A program made the translations under genes and the position numbers. This document shows, piece by piece, positions 34,169 to 44,003 of a stretch of 64,000 bases of DNA. The notes below the pieces were generated by a model, which saw only the letters and a program-made list of their open reading frames with translations, was not told where the DNA came from and did not search any database. Source of the stretch: Dyella terrae (GTDB lineage Bacteria > Pseudomonadota > Gammaproteobacteria > Xanthomonadales > Rhodanobacteraceae). The DNA lies in contig NZ_CP089414.1 in the NCBI RefSeq assembly GCF_022394535.1, forward strand, positions 620,001 through 684,000. The letters run 5' to 3'. Positions within the stretch are counted from its first letter, which is position 1. The number at the start of each line of letters is the position of its first letter.

Positions 34169-35494
34169 TCAGAACTTGTAAGAGATCATCAGCCGGTTGT
34201 AGGTGAATGATTCATTGCCCGGATTGAGGTTGGCGATGCCACCCACCGAGCGTTCCCAGCGGTCGCGCAACTGAAAGCCTTTGAGCGCGCCGTCGAAGTT
34301 GTAGATGATGTCCAGGTACAGGTCGTGGCTGTCGCCACGCTCAAGTGCCGTGTACTTCGCGTAGGCAGCCACCAGTTGCAGCTTCTTGTCGAAGAAGTTG
34401 TACAGCGCGCGACCCTTCCAGGCATGTCCCGGGCCGATTTCCACCAGGCCGCGAATCATCGAGGTGGTGAATAACGGGTCGGTGCCGTAGTTCACCGTGT
34501 ACGGTGAAATCAATGCACCGTCGCCAACGGCGCCCGATTCGCCATCCAGCTTGTTGTAGGCAAAATCGATGCGTCCGTCGTAGATCGACGTACCGATATC
34601 GGCGCCCCAGGCTTGCGCCTTGACGCGATCGCCCGCCACGCCCACCAGCTTGGTCTTCGTCTCGACCAGAATGTTGTCGCTGCCACTACCGTTCTGGGTG
34701 AGTGCCTGTACGGCGATGAACGGATTGAAAGGCGTTTCGGTAGTGAACGTGTAGCTGCCGTTGATGTAACCCATGTGCGCGAAGCGCAGAAAGTCGTAGT
34801 ACCACGCTTCGGCCTTCAGGCCGCCGTTGACGTAGTTGGTGCCTGCCGCCCACGTGCCCGGCGTCTTGGGTGAGTTGATGGGCAAGGAGCCGTTGTTGCC
34901 GTACATGGAATCACTGTCGAACTTGGACGGGTAATACAGGTTGTCCGCATACATGCCGTTGGATGTGCGGCTCTTCCAGCTGTACTCGCGAATGGCGTAG
35001 ATGTTCCAGTCCGTTACCGGCGTGAAGCCCATCAATAGCGCGTTGTAGGACGAAGGGATGACGCGCGAGTCGTTGTTGCCCATCCATGGCGTGTCCAAAT
35101 ACTGGTAGCCACCGCGGAAGAGAAACCAGTCGCGCTTGTACTGCACAAACGCCTGGCTCCATGCGCCCAGCGAACTGTTGGGGCCCATCAACGAGGTGTC
35201 TACTTTCGCCGGGTTGTCGCTCTTGGTGCCAAGCATATTGGCCGTGACGAACGATCCGCCGAAACTCAGGCCGCCGAGCACCGTGCCGGTTTGTGCATTG
35301 ATCAGGGCGGCAAGGGATAGTGCATGCGCATCGGGCGTGGTGCGGGCGTCGTACATGCGGTTGAAATCGTATAACCGCAATTGGCCGTCCACATGGCCGT
35401 TGGTAAAGAGGTCGTTGAAGCTATCGTCTGCGTGGGCTGATGAGCATGCCGCGATAACGCAGGCGGAGAGCATCCACAAGCGGGAGTTGCGCAT
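34169..35494 (-). CDS. OprD-family outer-membrane porin
   Basis: The protein has 441 residues with a signal peptide (LWMLSACVIAACSSAHA). The beginning SFNDLFTNGHVDGQLRLYDFNRMYDARTTPDAHALSLAALINAQTG, with GGYQYLDTPWMGNNDSRVIPSSYNALL, is typical for OprD/OccK porins, with an 18-strand barrel ending in MISYKF. These channels admit small organic acids or amino acids. ATG 35494 is preferred (SD AAGGGG) over GTG 35500. It is convergent to modE; upstream about 290 bp hold no recognised gene. Confidence 0.82.
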   Translation of the reverse strand: MRNSRLWMLSACVIAACSSAHADDSFNDLFTNGHVDGQLRLYDFNRMYDARTTPDAHALSLAALINAQTGTVLGGLSFGGSFVTANMLGTKSDNPAKVDTSLMGPNSSLGAWSQAFVQYKRDWFLFRGGYQYLDTPWMGNNDSRVIPSSYNALLMGFTPVTDWNIYAIREYSWKSRTSNGMYADNLYYPSKFDSDSMYGNNGSLPINSPKTPGTWAAGTNYVNGGLKAEAWYYDFLRFAHMGYINGSYTFTTETPFNPFIAVQALTQNGSGSDNILVETKTKLVGVAGDRVKAQAWGADIGTSIYDGRIDFAYNKLDGESGAVGDGALISPYTVNYGTDPLFTTSMIRGLVEIGPGHAWKGRALYNFFDKKLQLVAAYAKYTALERGDSHDLYLDIIYNFDGALKGFQLRDRWERSVGGIANLNPGNESFTYNRLMISYKF

Positions 35495-35788
35495 AAACAC
35501 CCCTTTTCATTTCTCTGAGCCGCGGTGATGGGAGCGCCTGCCGAAACAGCGCAGGCGCGCGTGACGACCGTACAAACGCAGGATCCTATCGATATCACCT
35601 TCACTATATAGCGGCTGGAAGCTTTGGTGAAACCGCCCTGGAACAAGGCAACGGGGCTTCATGCCGCATCTTTTTGCGATGCGGACGAATTGAGGGGAGG
35701 GGCTGCCTTTCTGTCGTCCGGGCGGGGTTTCCGCCCGCATAGTGAGATGCGCCCGATCGTCTTGGCGGCAACGAGCGATCAGCCCCTT

Positions 35789-36895
35789 TCAGCCGGCCCG
35801 TTCCATGGCTGGCCTGCGGCGACGCGCTCGCCAGAACAGAAACCCTGTGACGAGCATGAAGGTGGGTAGCGCGGCACCAATGGCGAGCAGCGCACGCCAT
35901 ATGCCGCCGCCGACAGCGGCGGAATGGATGGGAAAGAGCGCGTTGGCCAGGCGTGCCCCGGGGCCTAGTCGGGTGGCATCTTCACCACCCAGCACCTGGG
36001 CGGTGTAAGGGTTGAGAAAAAGTGTGCTCCTGCCGCTCGGGTTCCATTCCCCTGGGCGCCGCACACGCATGACGAGCGCAGCGCCGGGGCGCACCGGCAA
36101 GCTGATGCGCGTGATGATGGCGTCCGCGGCCGCCGCGTGTGCGGCCTCTAGCAAGTCGGGCCAGCGGACGTCGCCGCCATCGCTGGTTACCTTGGGCGGC
36201 CGAGCCGGCTGCGGTTCGCCAAAGGCCTGGATGAGCCCGGTGCGCACCGCGCCGCGATACGCCATGGTGGTGCCGGTGCCGATGGTTACGAGCAATAGGG
36301 GAAACGCGAGCACGCCGACCATGCGATGCCAGCTTGCCCAGCGCAGGATGGGCGGATGCGCGTGCGGCTTCAGGTGGGTAACGGCCCGGCGTCGGCCTGG
36401 CCAGTAAAGCCACAGGCCGGAAGCAAGCATGAAGAGTCCGGCGCATGCCACGATGCCGAGTACGGTTTCGCCCGTGTCACCCGAGAGCAGATGGGTGTGC
36501 CAATCCAGCAGAACCAGCAGCACGTCGCGGTTCGCGGCACGCACCAGCAAAGGGTGTCCGTCGACGGGATCGAAATAGTGGCGGTCGCCGTTCTTTGCGA
36601 CACCCTCAAACGCGGTCAATCCATCACCGGGCAGGGCGATGCCGCGCAGTTGCTTGCCTTCACTGGTGGCGAGTATCTGTTCGAGCGCTGGCCCAAGCCC
36701 CGTCTGCTCGGGAACGGTGCGACCGATGAGCTCGGGATGCGTCATGGCAAGCAGTGGCCGCTCGAACAGCAACACGCCACCGGCCAGCATCACCAGGGAC
36801 AAGAGCACACCGAGACTAAGCCCAAGCCACAAATGCAGCGTCTTCAGCGCGTGGCGGAAACGCCGCCGTTGGTGTGCTTGCGGCGTGCCGCTCAT
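35789..36895 (-). CDS. PepSY-associated membrane protein, iron uptake
   Basis: The protein has 368 residues: an N-terminal helix (LHLWLGLSLGVLLSLVMLAGGVLLF), a periplasmic PepSY domain, three further helices, and conserved TYPE His/Arg segments (LLVLLDWHTHLLSGDTGETVLGIVACAGLFMLASGLWLYWPGRRR, WHRMVGVLAFPLLLVTIGTGTTMAYRG). Such proteins occur with siderophore receptors and help reduce or release Fe(III). Its ATG follows the TonB receptor stop by 10 bp; the two form a Fur-controlled operon. Confidence 0.82.
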   Translation of the reverse strand: MSGTPQAHQRRRFRHALKTLHLWLGLSLGVLLSLVMLAGGVLLFERPLLAMTHPELIGRTVPEQTGLGPALEQILATSEGKQLRGIALPGDGLTAFEGVAKNGDRHYFDPVDGHPLLVRAANRDVLLVLLDWHTHLLSGDTGETVLGIVACAGLFMLASGLWLYWPGRRRAVTHLKPHAHPPILRWASWHRMVGVLAFPLLLVTIGTGTTMAYRGAVRTGLIQAFGEPQPARPPKVTSDGGDVRWPDLLEAAHAAAADAIITRISLPVRPGAALVMRVRRPGEWNPSGRSTLFLNPYTAQVLGGEDATRLGPGARLANALFPIHSAAVGGGIWRALLAIGAALPTFMLVTGFLFWRARRRRPAMERAG

Positions 36896-36905
36896 GAAGC
36901 CTTCC

Positions 36906-39179
36906 TCAGAAATCGAATGATGCCTGCACGTAATACGTGCGCGGCTGCCCCACGTAAAGCCCGTCGTTGTTGTCGGTGGACCGCGTGAAGTAACGGCGGT
37001 CGAAAAGATTCTTCACGCCCAGGCCCAGTTTGAGGTTCGAGAGTGACGGCCCGAAGGCATATTCACCGCGCACGTTCCAGGTGGTCCAGCCGGGGATGTT
37101 GCCGAGGTCACCGTCTGGCGTGCCTATCGTCTGGTAGATCGTGGGGTGCGCGGGATCGAAGCTCGGCGAGCCTGGGGAATGCTGGCGCGACTGCGAGAAC
37201 GCATCGAGATTGAACGTCCATGCGGTGCGCTGGTAGCGCAGGCCAAGGTTGGCCGTGCGGCGCGAATAGAACGGCAGGTCACGTCCCGCGAACGAACCGT
37301 ATTTGTACATGGCATGCGTATAGGTGGCCGTGCCCCACAGGGTTAGGCCCTGTAGGCGGGGGTCATACGCACCTAGATCCACATGCCCGCCGGACTCGAT
37401 GCCTTTGTGCGTGGTGGCGCCGAGACTGGTCCAGCCATCCACCGAGTCCGGCACGCCGGGCAGCTTGCCCACGTACTGGAGTTCGTGGTCGAAATTGATG
37501 CGGAACAGCGTGAGTTCTCCGCCCCAGGCTCCGTTGTCGTAACGCGTGCCTATCTCGTACGTGCGTGCCTTCTCGGGCTCCAGGCCCTGAGCGAACTGGT
37601 TGCTCGAATCCTTCTGGCTGATCTGGAAATACTGCAAGGCACCGAATGACGTTTCGGCGTTGGCATACAGCTTCCACGCGTCCGTCAGGTGGTAGATCAC
37701 GTTGAGCGAGGGCAGGGGCTGCGAGTAGTGCTCGCGGCGGAAGGTCGGGCCTTTCACGATAACGGTGCTACTGGGATGCGCCTGCCACCAGCTATTGATG
37801 CGCTCATAGCGAAGGCCTGGCGTGATGGTCCAGTTGCCGACATTGATGGTGTCGTCCACGTAGAGCGCGTTGGCTTCGTTGGAGCCGGTGTTGTTGCCCG
37901 TGAGTACGTAGGGCGCCTCATAGATGCCACTGTCGAATGGCGTGTAGCTCAGTCGCGAGACGAACTTGTTGTTGCGCAGCGTGCGCTCGTTCATCCATTC
38001 GGTGAGATAGCGATAGCCCACGCTGATCTCGTGCGTCCACTGCCCCCAGTCGAACAACTGGGAGTAGCGCGGCTCGATGGCGAAGGTGTGGTAATTGCGC
38101 GGGTAGGCGTTGAGCTGGTGCGTGTACAGGCCCGTGGCCGCGTTCTGCGTGATGGTTTCGATATGGCTGCCGCGGAAGCTTTGGGTGTAATACGTCTGCA
38201 CCTCGAAACTGCGCCGGTCATCGGTGTGGCTGTAGCGCAGTACGGCATCCTGGCGGCGACCGTGGAAGTCATCGAACGGACGGCGCGACTGGAACGGGTC
38301 GGCGTTGTAGTCGGCCTGAGTGAGGCCGCCGGGCATGCCTGCCTGGCCGTCGTAGTAATGCAGGCTGCCGCTGATCTCATCGGTGGAACTGAGAGCGTAC
38401 TTTGCCTTCAGCATGAGATCGTCGATGCTTTCGTTGTCTTCCTTCTCGCGATAGCCCGGACCGAGGGAGCCGTTGTAGAGCAAGGCGAGGCCAAGGCCCG
38501 ATGCTGTGGTGCCGCCAAGGAACAGGTTGCTCTGTGTGCGGATGCCGCCGTACTCGCCGCCCTGCAACTGCACGCCCGCATCGCCGCCGAAGTTCTGCGG
38601 GATGTCGCGCGTAACGAAGTTGATGATGCCGCCGACATTCTGCGGCCCATAACGCACGGAGCCGCCCCCGCGCACCACATCGATGGCCTGCAGGTTGCCC
38701 AGCGCCACCGGCGCCATCGAGACCTGAGGCTGCCCGTAGGGCGCCACGGCAATGGGTACGCCATCCAGCAGCAGCGTCGAGCGCGGTGAGAGGCGTGAGG
38801 TCAATCCGCGCACGCCCACACTAAGCGACACATCGCTGCCGCCGGTGCCGTTGCTCTCCTGTACTTGCACGCCCGGCACTTTGCGCAATGCGTCGCGCAG
38901 GTTCACGGCGCCGGCTTCGCGCATGTCTTCGCGACGAATGACGGTGCGTGCGCCGGGATGGTTGGCCACCACGTTCTGGTTCGCTTCGCTCAGCCAGTCG
39001 CCCACCACGGTGACGCCCTCCAGGTTGGCGGGCTTCTTGGCATCGGTGGAGGCGGGTAGCGGGGCAGGTTCTTGCTGGGCACTGGCAACACCGGTGTAGG
39101 CGGTGCCGGCAAGCGCCAGCAGGACGGCGCGTCGAAGGGAGGGCATGGCGAGGAGGCAACTTCTTACGAAAAGTCGCAC
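36906..39179 (-). CDS. TonB-dependent siderophore receptor
   Basis: The protein has 757 residues. Signal peptide (PSLRRAVLLALAGTAYTGVASA), a TonB-box-like stretch LEGVTVVGD, a plug (EDMREAGAVNLRDALRKVPGVQVQESNGTGGSDVSLSVGVRGL, DVVRGGGSVRYGPQNVGGIINFVT) and a barrel ending in YVQASFDF. It resembles FecA/PiuA-type Fe(III)-chelate receptors. GTG 39179 is the upstream start; ATG 39146 would start at the signal peptide. A Fur box lies just upstream. Confidence 0.87.
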   Translation of the reverse strand: MRLFVRSCLLAMPSLRRAVLLALAGTAYTGVASAQQEPAPLPASTDAKKPANLEGVTVVGDWLSEANQNVVANHPGARTVIRREDMREAGAVNLRDALRKVPGVQVQESNGTGGSDVSLSVGVRGLTSRLSPRSTLLLDGVPIAVAPYGQPQVSMAPVALGNLQAIDVVRGGGSVRYGPQNVGGIINFVTRDIPQNFGGDAGVQLQGGEYGGIRTQSNLFLGGTTASGLGLALLYNGSLGPGYREKEDNESIDDLMLKAKYALSSTDEISGSLHYYDGQAGMPGGLTQADYNADPFQSRRPFDDFHGRRQDAVLRYSHTDDRRSFEVQTYYTQSFRGSHIETITQNAATGLYTHQLNAYPRNYHTFAIEPRYSQLFDWGQWTHEISVGYRYLTEWMNERTLRNNKFVSRLSYTPFDSGIYEAPYVLTGNNTGSNEANALYVDDTINVGNWTITPGLRYERINSWWQAHPSSTVIVKGPTFRREHYSQPLPSLNVIYHLTDAWKLYANAETSFGALQYFQISQKDSSNQFAQGLEPEKARTYEIGTRYDNGAWGGELTLFRINFDHELQYVGKLPGVPDSVDGWTSLGATTHKGIESGGHVDLGAYDPRLQGLTLWGTATYTHAMYKYGSFAGRDLPFYSRRTANLGLRYQRTAWTFNLDAFSQSRQHSPGSPSFDPAHPTIYQTIGTPDGDLGNIPGWTTWNVRGEYAFGPSLSNLKLGLGVKNLFDRRYFTRSTDNNDGLYVGQPRTYYVQASFDF

Positions 39180-39188
39180 ATCCTAGTT

Positions 39189-39207
39189 GCGAATGATTAT
39201 CATATCA
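39189..39207. promoter_or_regulatory. Fur box upstream of TonB receptor; rest of 39180-39489 without gene
   Basis: GCGAATGATTATCATATCA matches the 19-bp Fur consensus at 12 positions and contains ATGATTATCAT. It lies just before the start of the receptor gene, so iron repression is likely. The 310-bp stretch 39180-39489 between this receptor and the divergent MASE1 gene holds no other recognised feature. Confidence 0.75.
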
Positions 39208-39489
39208 AGCATTGGGCCGGCTGCCGTGCGGACGGCGGCGCTGCTTCACAATGTGCATAACCAAAGACTGATATCTGTCTGCTGTCAGTGGCGTGCTGAT
39301 ATGTCCCTTCGCGCGTCACTTATGTGGTGAACATGACACTCATGACGTGGTACTGGAGCACATCTTGCGTACTCGCCGCTTTATGTCTTCCTGAAGGCGG
39401 GGGTGTTTCACTGCCGCTTCACAGCCGAACCGCTGTCATCAATACTTTGCGCGTGCGTACAGGGTCGAATTGGACTTTGGAGGGGAGCA

Positions 39490-41078
39490 ATGCACGTAGG
39501 ACCGAGGGCGGGGGCCCTTTTGCGACAAGCCGGAGTGGCTGCGATCTACCTGGTCGCGCTCATGTTGTTTCGTCAGATTTCCATCCCACACTGGATATTG
39601 CTGACTGGATTTCACCTGGCGGTTCTGATGCTCGTACCGTACCGGTACTGGCCAGCGCTGTTTGTGGGTGACTTCGTTCGTCTGGCCTACATCAGCCTTA
39701 CATGCCTGGATCAATACGGCCCACTCTGGGCGGTAGCGAACAGCATTCCTTCGATCGCGTACGAGGCGCCGATCGTGTGGTGGTTCCGCGAGCGCTGGCA
39801 TTTGTTCCCGGCGAAGGGCGCAGTGAACATGGTGGCCTTCGTTGCGTGCGCGCTTGTCATCGCGGCCATCGCCACCGTGGAAACCATTGGTCAGGTGCAA
39901 CTCGCGCCGCTGCCGCCGGGCTACGACATACAGTACGGTGAAGTGATTGCCCGGTTGATGCTGGGCAACTTCATGGGCGTGCTGACCATCACGCCTTTTG
40001 CGTTGGTGATTTACCAGAGTTTCGTCGCCGCGAATCATCGTGTATCCAGCTGGATTCACCAGGTCCTGGACAGTCGGCTCTTTCTGGAAAGCGTCTTCAT
40101 GGTGGTGCCGACGCTGGGGTTTCTGGCGTGGATCGGTGAACACGACGATCACACGCGCATCGTGGCGCAGATGGCCATGTTCCTGCCGGTCATCGTCATG
40201 GCGTTCCGTCATGGCTGGCAGGGCGGTGCGATCGCCGGCACGATAGCCAGCATCGGCACGGTGCTGCTGATGCCGGCCACCAACGATCACGCCACACTGC
40301 AGGCCGAGACACTGGTTGCCATGGCCATATCCACCATGTTGCTAGTGGGGGCGCGCCGTCCCATCTCGACCGACGTGCGGAAGAAGAGCGGTTCGACACG
40401 CGCATGGCGATGGCGTTGGCCCAGCGCAACGTGGCCCTGGGTGAGGCGCAGTTGCGCGTCACCGCTCAGGCACTGGATCAACTGCGCGACTCCATTGGTG
40501 GCGTATTCGGGATGATGCTGGGGCGCTTGCGGCATTTGCAGCCTGTAGCGGACGACGCAGGCTTTCGCCGGCAGGCTCAGATTGCGCAGGAGCAGATCTA
40601 TCTGCTGACTGATTGCCTCAGTCCTTCCCAGCTCCGGGAGCGCGGCCTCCCGGCGGCGCTGGTTCACGGCAGCCTGGCGCAGACCCTCCAGGAGGCCGGT
40701 GTCAAATACTGGTGCGACCTGCGTGGTCCAGTGAGCCTCTTTCCGCAGTCAATGACTTTGGCCGTCTATCGCATGACATGCGAAGCCATCGCCGACGCGC
40801 TGCTTACGCGGGATGCGTCCGATGTGTTGGTGAAGATCCGCTGCGGTACTCGGCACGGCGGATGGATCGTTCTAATGATCGAGACAAAGCGCCACCCGGT
40901 GAGAATGCAGCACGTCGACTGGGCGCTGGCGCATCGGCTTCGGGCTAGTGCGACGGGCTTGGGGCGCAAGGCTATCGAAGATCGTGCCGCCACGTTCGGC
41001 GGCCAGGTGCGGGAACGAGCCTTGCGCCATGGCCGTCGATTGATCGCATCACTGCACGAACCGCACCCCCGCGACTGA
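39490..41078 (+). pseudogene. MASE1-type membrane sensor gene split by a frameshift
   Basis: The first half (ATG 39490, SD GGAGGGGAG) encodes a MASE1-like domain of eight helices (LRQAGVAAIYLVALMLFRQISIPHW...LLMPATNDHATLQAETLVAMAISTMLLVGA). After a run of five G at 40347-40351 the frame goes wrong. One extra G restores a continuous product (HLDRRAEEERFDTRMAMALAQRNVALGEAQLRVTAQALDQL) that runs in the other frame to 41078. The C-terminal half is a dimerisation and histidine-kinase-like region with a degenerate ATPase domain (MTCEAIADALLTRDASDVLVKIRC). Either a sequencing error or a mutated slippery run. Confidence 0.75.
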
Positions 41079-41103
41079 TCGCGGGGGTATGGGAATTGCC
41101 GGA

Positions 41104-41364
41104 TTACTGAATGCCCTTGATGTTGCACTCGATCGGGTCGCAGGTGCCCTGCGGCGTCAGTGCATTCACGCGCATCGTGCCGCCACCCAGTGACTGGATG
41201 CCTTTGATATTGCACTCGATCGGATCGCAGGTGCCCTGCGGTGTGGCCGCATTCAAGCGTACCGCGCTGCTGCTCTGAGCCTGGATGCCTTTGATATTGC
41301 AGTCGATCGGATCGCAGGTGCCCTGCGCCGTCGCTGCATTCAAGCGCAGCGTTCCATCGCTCAG
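41104..41364. repeat. Three 87-bp tandem repeats inside the Cys-repeat gene
   Basis: The motif TTGCACTCGATCGGRTCGCA recurs at 41123, 41210 and 41297 (third copy TTGCAGTCG), an exact 87-bp period in frame. Differences are few and partly synonymous, suggesting recent duplication or gene conversion. Confidence 0.8.
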
Positions 41365-41736
41365 GGGTGTGACCGTCACGGCCGTTTGCCCATCGTTGTA
41401 AACGTTGGCCGGGTTTGCCGTAGCGGTGGCCGTGGTGGGAACTGCAGCCGGCTGGTTGGGCGTGGTCACCTGTTGCGCAAAGCGACCGATCGGCAGCGTG
41501 ATGAACTGACCACCCCCGGTACCAACACTGCCCAGCACATTGCCGTTCGTGTCGTTGACCTGGATGTAGTTGATGCCACCCAGTGCAAAGACGTACACGT
41601 GGAAATGCGGGTTGGTGCTGACGTCGGAGGCATTTGGCCACGCCTGGCCTAGGCCAGTGGCCGGTGTGGCTGCCATGGCGGCGCCGGTGAGGGTGGCGAG
41701 CGACACCGCGAGAACTGCACGTGACAACAAACGCAT
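41104..41736 (-). CDS. Secreted protein with three 29-residue Cys repeats
   Basis: The protein has 210 residues. ATG 41736 follows AAGGGG and begins a signal peptide (LLSRAVLAVSLATLTGAAMA). A central beta-like part (HFHVYVFALGGINYIQVNDTNGNVLG) is followed by a Pro/Thr/Ala linker and three near-identical repeats, each containing R(L/V)NA-x-TxQGTCDPI(E/D)CNIKGIQ; each repeat has the pair C-x4-C. The last repeat ends the protein. The repeats are exact at DNA level with an 87-bp period. I do not recognise the family; a surface or exported binding protein is possible. Confidence 0.65.
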   Translation of the reverse strand: MRLLSRAVLAVSLATLTGAAMAATPATGLGQAWPNASDVSTNPHFHVYVFALGGINYIQVNDTNGNVLGSVGTGGGQFITLPIGRFAQQVTTPNQPAAVPTTATATANPANVYNDGQTAVTVTPLSDGTLRLNAATAQGTCDPIDCNIKGIQAQSSSAVRLNAATPQGTCDPIECNIKGIQSLGGGTMRVNALTPQGTCDPIECNIKGIQ

Positions 41737-42036
41737 AAAGGACCCCTTATGGGCTGATGGAAACGCAATCCATGTTTCGAGGCAGAAATCTATCACCCAA
41801 CGATGAAGGGCAGGCCAACAATTTTTTCGAATGAGTCATTCGTCCTGGTGATGACTCCGTTGGGACTGAGACCTCCTCCCGGCTCCTGTTGCCTCCCTAA
41901 TACCGTTTCTGTTGGCAGGGATACTCGATCCAAATGTCTCATTGGCGTCCAAATGAACCGCGTCTGCTTCGCTCAGAATGATGGCGAATGGCCAGAAGAA
42001 GTATGCCTTCCGGTGAGTGCGCCTCCCCCAAAGACA

Positions 42037-42062
42037 ACAAAGGCCGCGTAAGCGGCCTTTGT
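42037..42062 (-). terminator. Rho-independent terminator after the sulfotransferase gene
   Basis: ACAAAGGCCGC-GTAA-GCGGCCTTTGT forms a perfect 11-bp stem. On the minus strand it lies 23 bp after the sulfotransferase stop and is followed by a T-rich stretch (TGTCTTT). The rest of the 348-bp gap 41737-42084 shows no gene. Confidence 0.75.
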
Positions 42063-42084
42063 TCTTCGTATCAATGGTAAGCCT

Positions 42085-42930
42085 TTACACGATGGGCACT
42101 TGATTGACGTTGTTCTTGGGGTCCAGCCAGAACGCTTCGTTCGCGAAGCGACCAAAGATGTCGCGCGGCAGGGTGGGTTGGCGCTCCATCGCTTCCACCT
42201 TGGGTCGAACGGAATGCAACCCGGGCATGCCGACGCGGGCATCGAACTCATCCGCGTTGTACTCAATCTGGTCGAAGTCGTGTTCGAACCAGGGTTCGCC
42301 GAGGAATTGGTAGACCGCACGCATCGCCGTGCCCGGGTCACTTACCAGACTTTCGTAGGTCAGCATCAACAAGTGCTCTTGCGCATATCGACCGTAGAAT
42401 GCTTCCTTGGTGGCTTGGTAGGCGAAGCCCACCATGCCCCGGGGATCAGTCAAGGCCTCGATACGCGAGTACACCGTGGTGTTGGTGTCGAAGCGAAATA
42501 CCTTGCTGACACTGACCGGCTGCTTTTGTACCAATCGCTCCATGCTGTCCAGCACCCACGCTAGCTGGCGCACGCACGCGATGACCTTCACTCCAGGGAA
42601 CAGCGTGTTGAGCAACTGCATCCGGCTGCACCACAGCCGGCTGGTGTCGAACACCACGCCGGCATCCGCTTGAATCGAGTAGAAGTTCTCGACCAGCCCG
42701 CGCAGCACGGCGATGCGCTGCTCGTCGGAGACATCGAACGAGAAATCGTTCTTGCTACTGGCTTCCGCGATCACCACGCCCATGATGTCGGCGAGCGGAC
42801 TGGTCATGCCTGCGCGGAAGCGCGGATTCTGATTGAGAATGGCGGCCAGTAGCGTGGTGCCGGCGCGCGGCAGCCCGGAAATGAAATGGAACTTCCGTGG
42901 CGGGTGGCTGGCGTCTGGCGTAGCAGGCAT
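42085..42930 (-). CDS. Sulfotransferase family protein
   Basis: The protein has 281 residues. The 5'-PSB motif is HFISGLPRAGTTLLAAIL near residue 17, the 3'-PB part is seen in VIACVRQLAWVLDSMERL, and EHDFDQIEYNADEFDARVGMPGLHSV follows. It should transfer sulfate from PAPS to a carbohydrate or lipid; such genes sit beside TonB receptors of glycan loci in Xanthomonadales. It starts 19 bp after the lacI-type stop, so probably co-transcribed with it. Confidence 0.8.
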   Translation of the reverse strand: MPATPDASHPPRKFHFISGLPRAGTTLLAAILNQNPRFRAGMTSPLADIMGVVIAEASSKNDFSFDVSDEQRIAVLRGLVENFYSIQADAGVVFDTSRLWCSRMQLLNTLFPGVKVIACVRQLAWVLDSMERLVQKQPVSVSKVFRFDTNTTVYSRIEALTDPRGMVGFAYQATKEAFYGRYAQEHLLMLTYESLVSDPGTAMRAVYQFLGEPWFEHDFDQIEYNADEFDARVGMPGLHSVRPKVEAMERQPTLPRDIFGRFANEAFWLDPKNNVNQVPIV

Positions 42931-42949
42931 ACGGACAATCTCCTAGTGA

Positions 42950-43987
42950 TCAGTGGCGGGGCTGCAAGATCGCCCTCGATTCAGGGGCTGGTGCTGTTGA
43001 CGCGCGCATGCGCATCTCGTAGCCGACTTCGACCATGCGGGCTTCTCCCTTGCCCGATACGCGAAGTAGCAGCTCCTCGGTAGCGCGTTTGCCCATCTCG
43101 CGCACAGGCTGATGAACGGTAGTCAGTGGCGGCCACACCTGCGTCGCGATGGTGGTGTCGTCGAAGCCGCAAATAGATATCTCGCCAGGAACGGAAACCC
43201 CAGCCTCTGCAGCGGCCCAGATTGCGCCAACGGCCATATCGTCATCAGCCGCAAAAATGGCAGTGGGTCGGCGTTTCAGCGCGAGCAGGTGGCGGGTGGC
43301 GGCCACGCCGGACTCGAAAGAAAACTGGCCCTGGACCATGTACGCAGGGTCTTCCTTCAATCCCGCGCGCTTCATGCCGTCGCGATAACCGGCGAGGCGC
43401 CAGATGCCTGCGCCGTGCTTGGGGTCGCCAAGGATGTGCGCAATGCGACGATGCCCCAGTGACGCAAGGTGTGCCACCATTTCCGCAGCGGCTTCGCGTT
43501 CGTGCAGCATCACGCCGATGCAGTCCTTGGGTTGGCGCGGGGCGATCGACGCAAACGGAAGCTCACTCTCGCGCAGGTACTTGAGCAGCTTCGCGTGATC
43601 GGTGATGGGCGGCGTAAGAATCAGTCCATCCGGTTGGTGTCGGGAAAGAATGCCCTCGACGCGCTCCACGAAATCCGGTGCGGTGGACACTAGGGGCTGC
43701 ACCATCATGCTGTACTGCCTGGCTTCGCATGCTTCCAGTACGCCGGCCTGGACTTCCATGATGTAGCTCGGCGACAAGTTGTCGTAGAGCAGGCCGATGG
43801 AGAAGGAGCGGTTTGTCGCCAGACTCCGCGCTGATGTGAGTGGCCGATAGTGCAGCTCTGCTACGGCGGCCAGCACACGTTCCCGCACCGAGTCGCGCAC
43901 GTTTGGCTCGTTGTTGAGTACGCGCGATACGGTCTTCTTCGAGGTGTCCGAAGCACGGGCGACGTCATTGATGGTCACGCGTGACAT
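42950..43987 (-). CDS. LacI family transcriptional regulator of glycan locus
   Basis: The protein has 345 residues. The HTH RVTINDVARASDTSKKTVSRVLNNEPNVRDSVRERVLAAVAELHYRP is a textbook LacI head, followed by a periplasmic-binding-type sensor domain (IGLLYDNLSPSYIMEVQAGVLEACEARQYSMMVQPL...). It lies at the end of a run GH2-permease-receptor and likely controls it. ATG 43987 gives the standard N-terminus. The palindrome at 55107 is a candidate operator. Confidence 0.88.
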   Translation of the reverse strand: MSRVTINDVARASDTSKKTVSRVLNNEPNVRDSVRERVLAAVAELHYRPLTSARSLATNRSFSIGLLYDNLSPSYIMEVQAGVLEACEARQYSMMVQPLVSTAPDFVERVEGILSRHQPDGLILTPPITDHAKLLKYLRESELPFASIAPRQPKDCIGVMLHEREAAAEMVAHLASLGHRRIAHILGDPKHGAGIWRLAGYRDGMKRAGLKEDPAYMVQGQFSFESGVAATRHLLALKRRPTAIFAADDDMAVGAIWAAAEAGVSVPGEISICGFDDTTIATQVWPPLTTVHQPVREMGKRATEELLLRVSGKGEARMVEVGYEMRMRASTAPAPESRAILQPRH

Positions 43988-44003
43988 GGAGGCCTCTGTG
44001 TCT

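Noticed and set aside
37689-38789. 366-residue plus-strand frame over the siderophore receptor
   Set aside because: Antisense to conserved plug and barrel sequence; no start signal.
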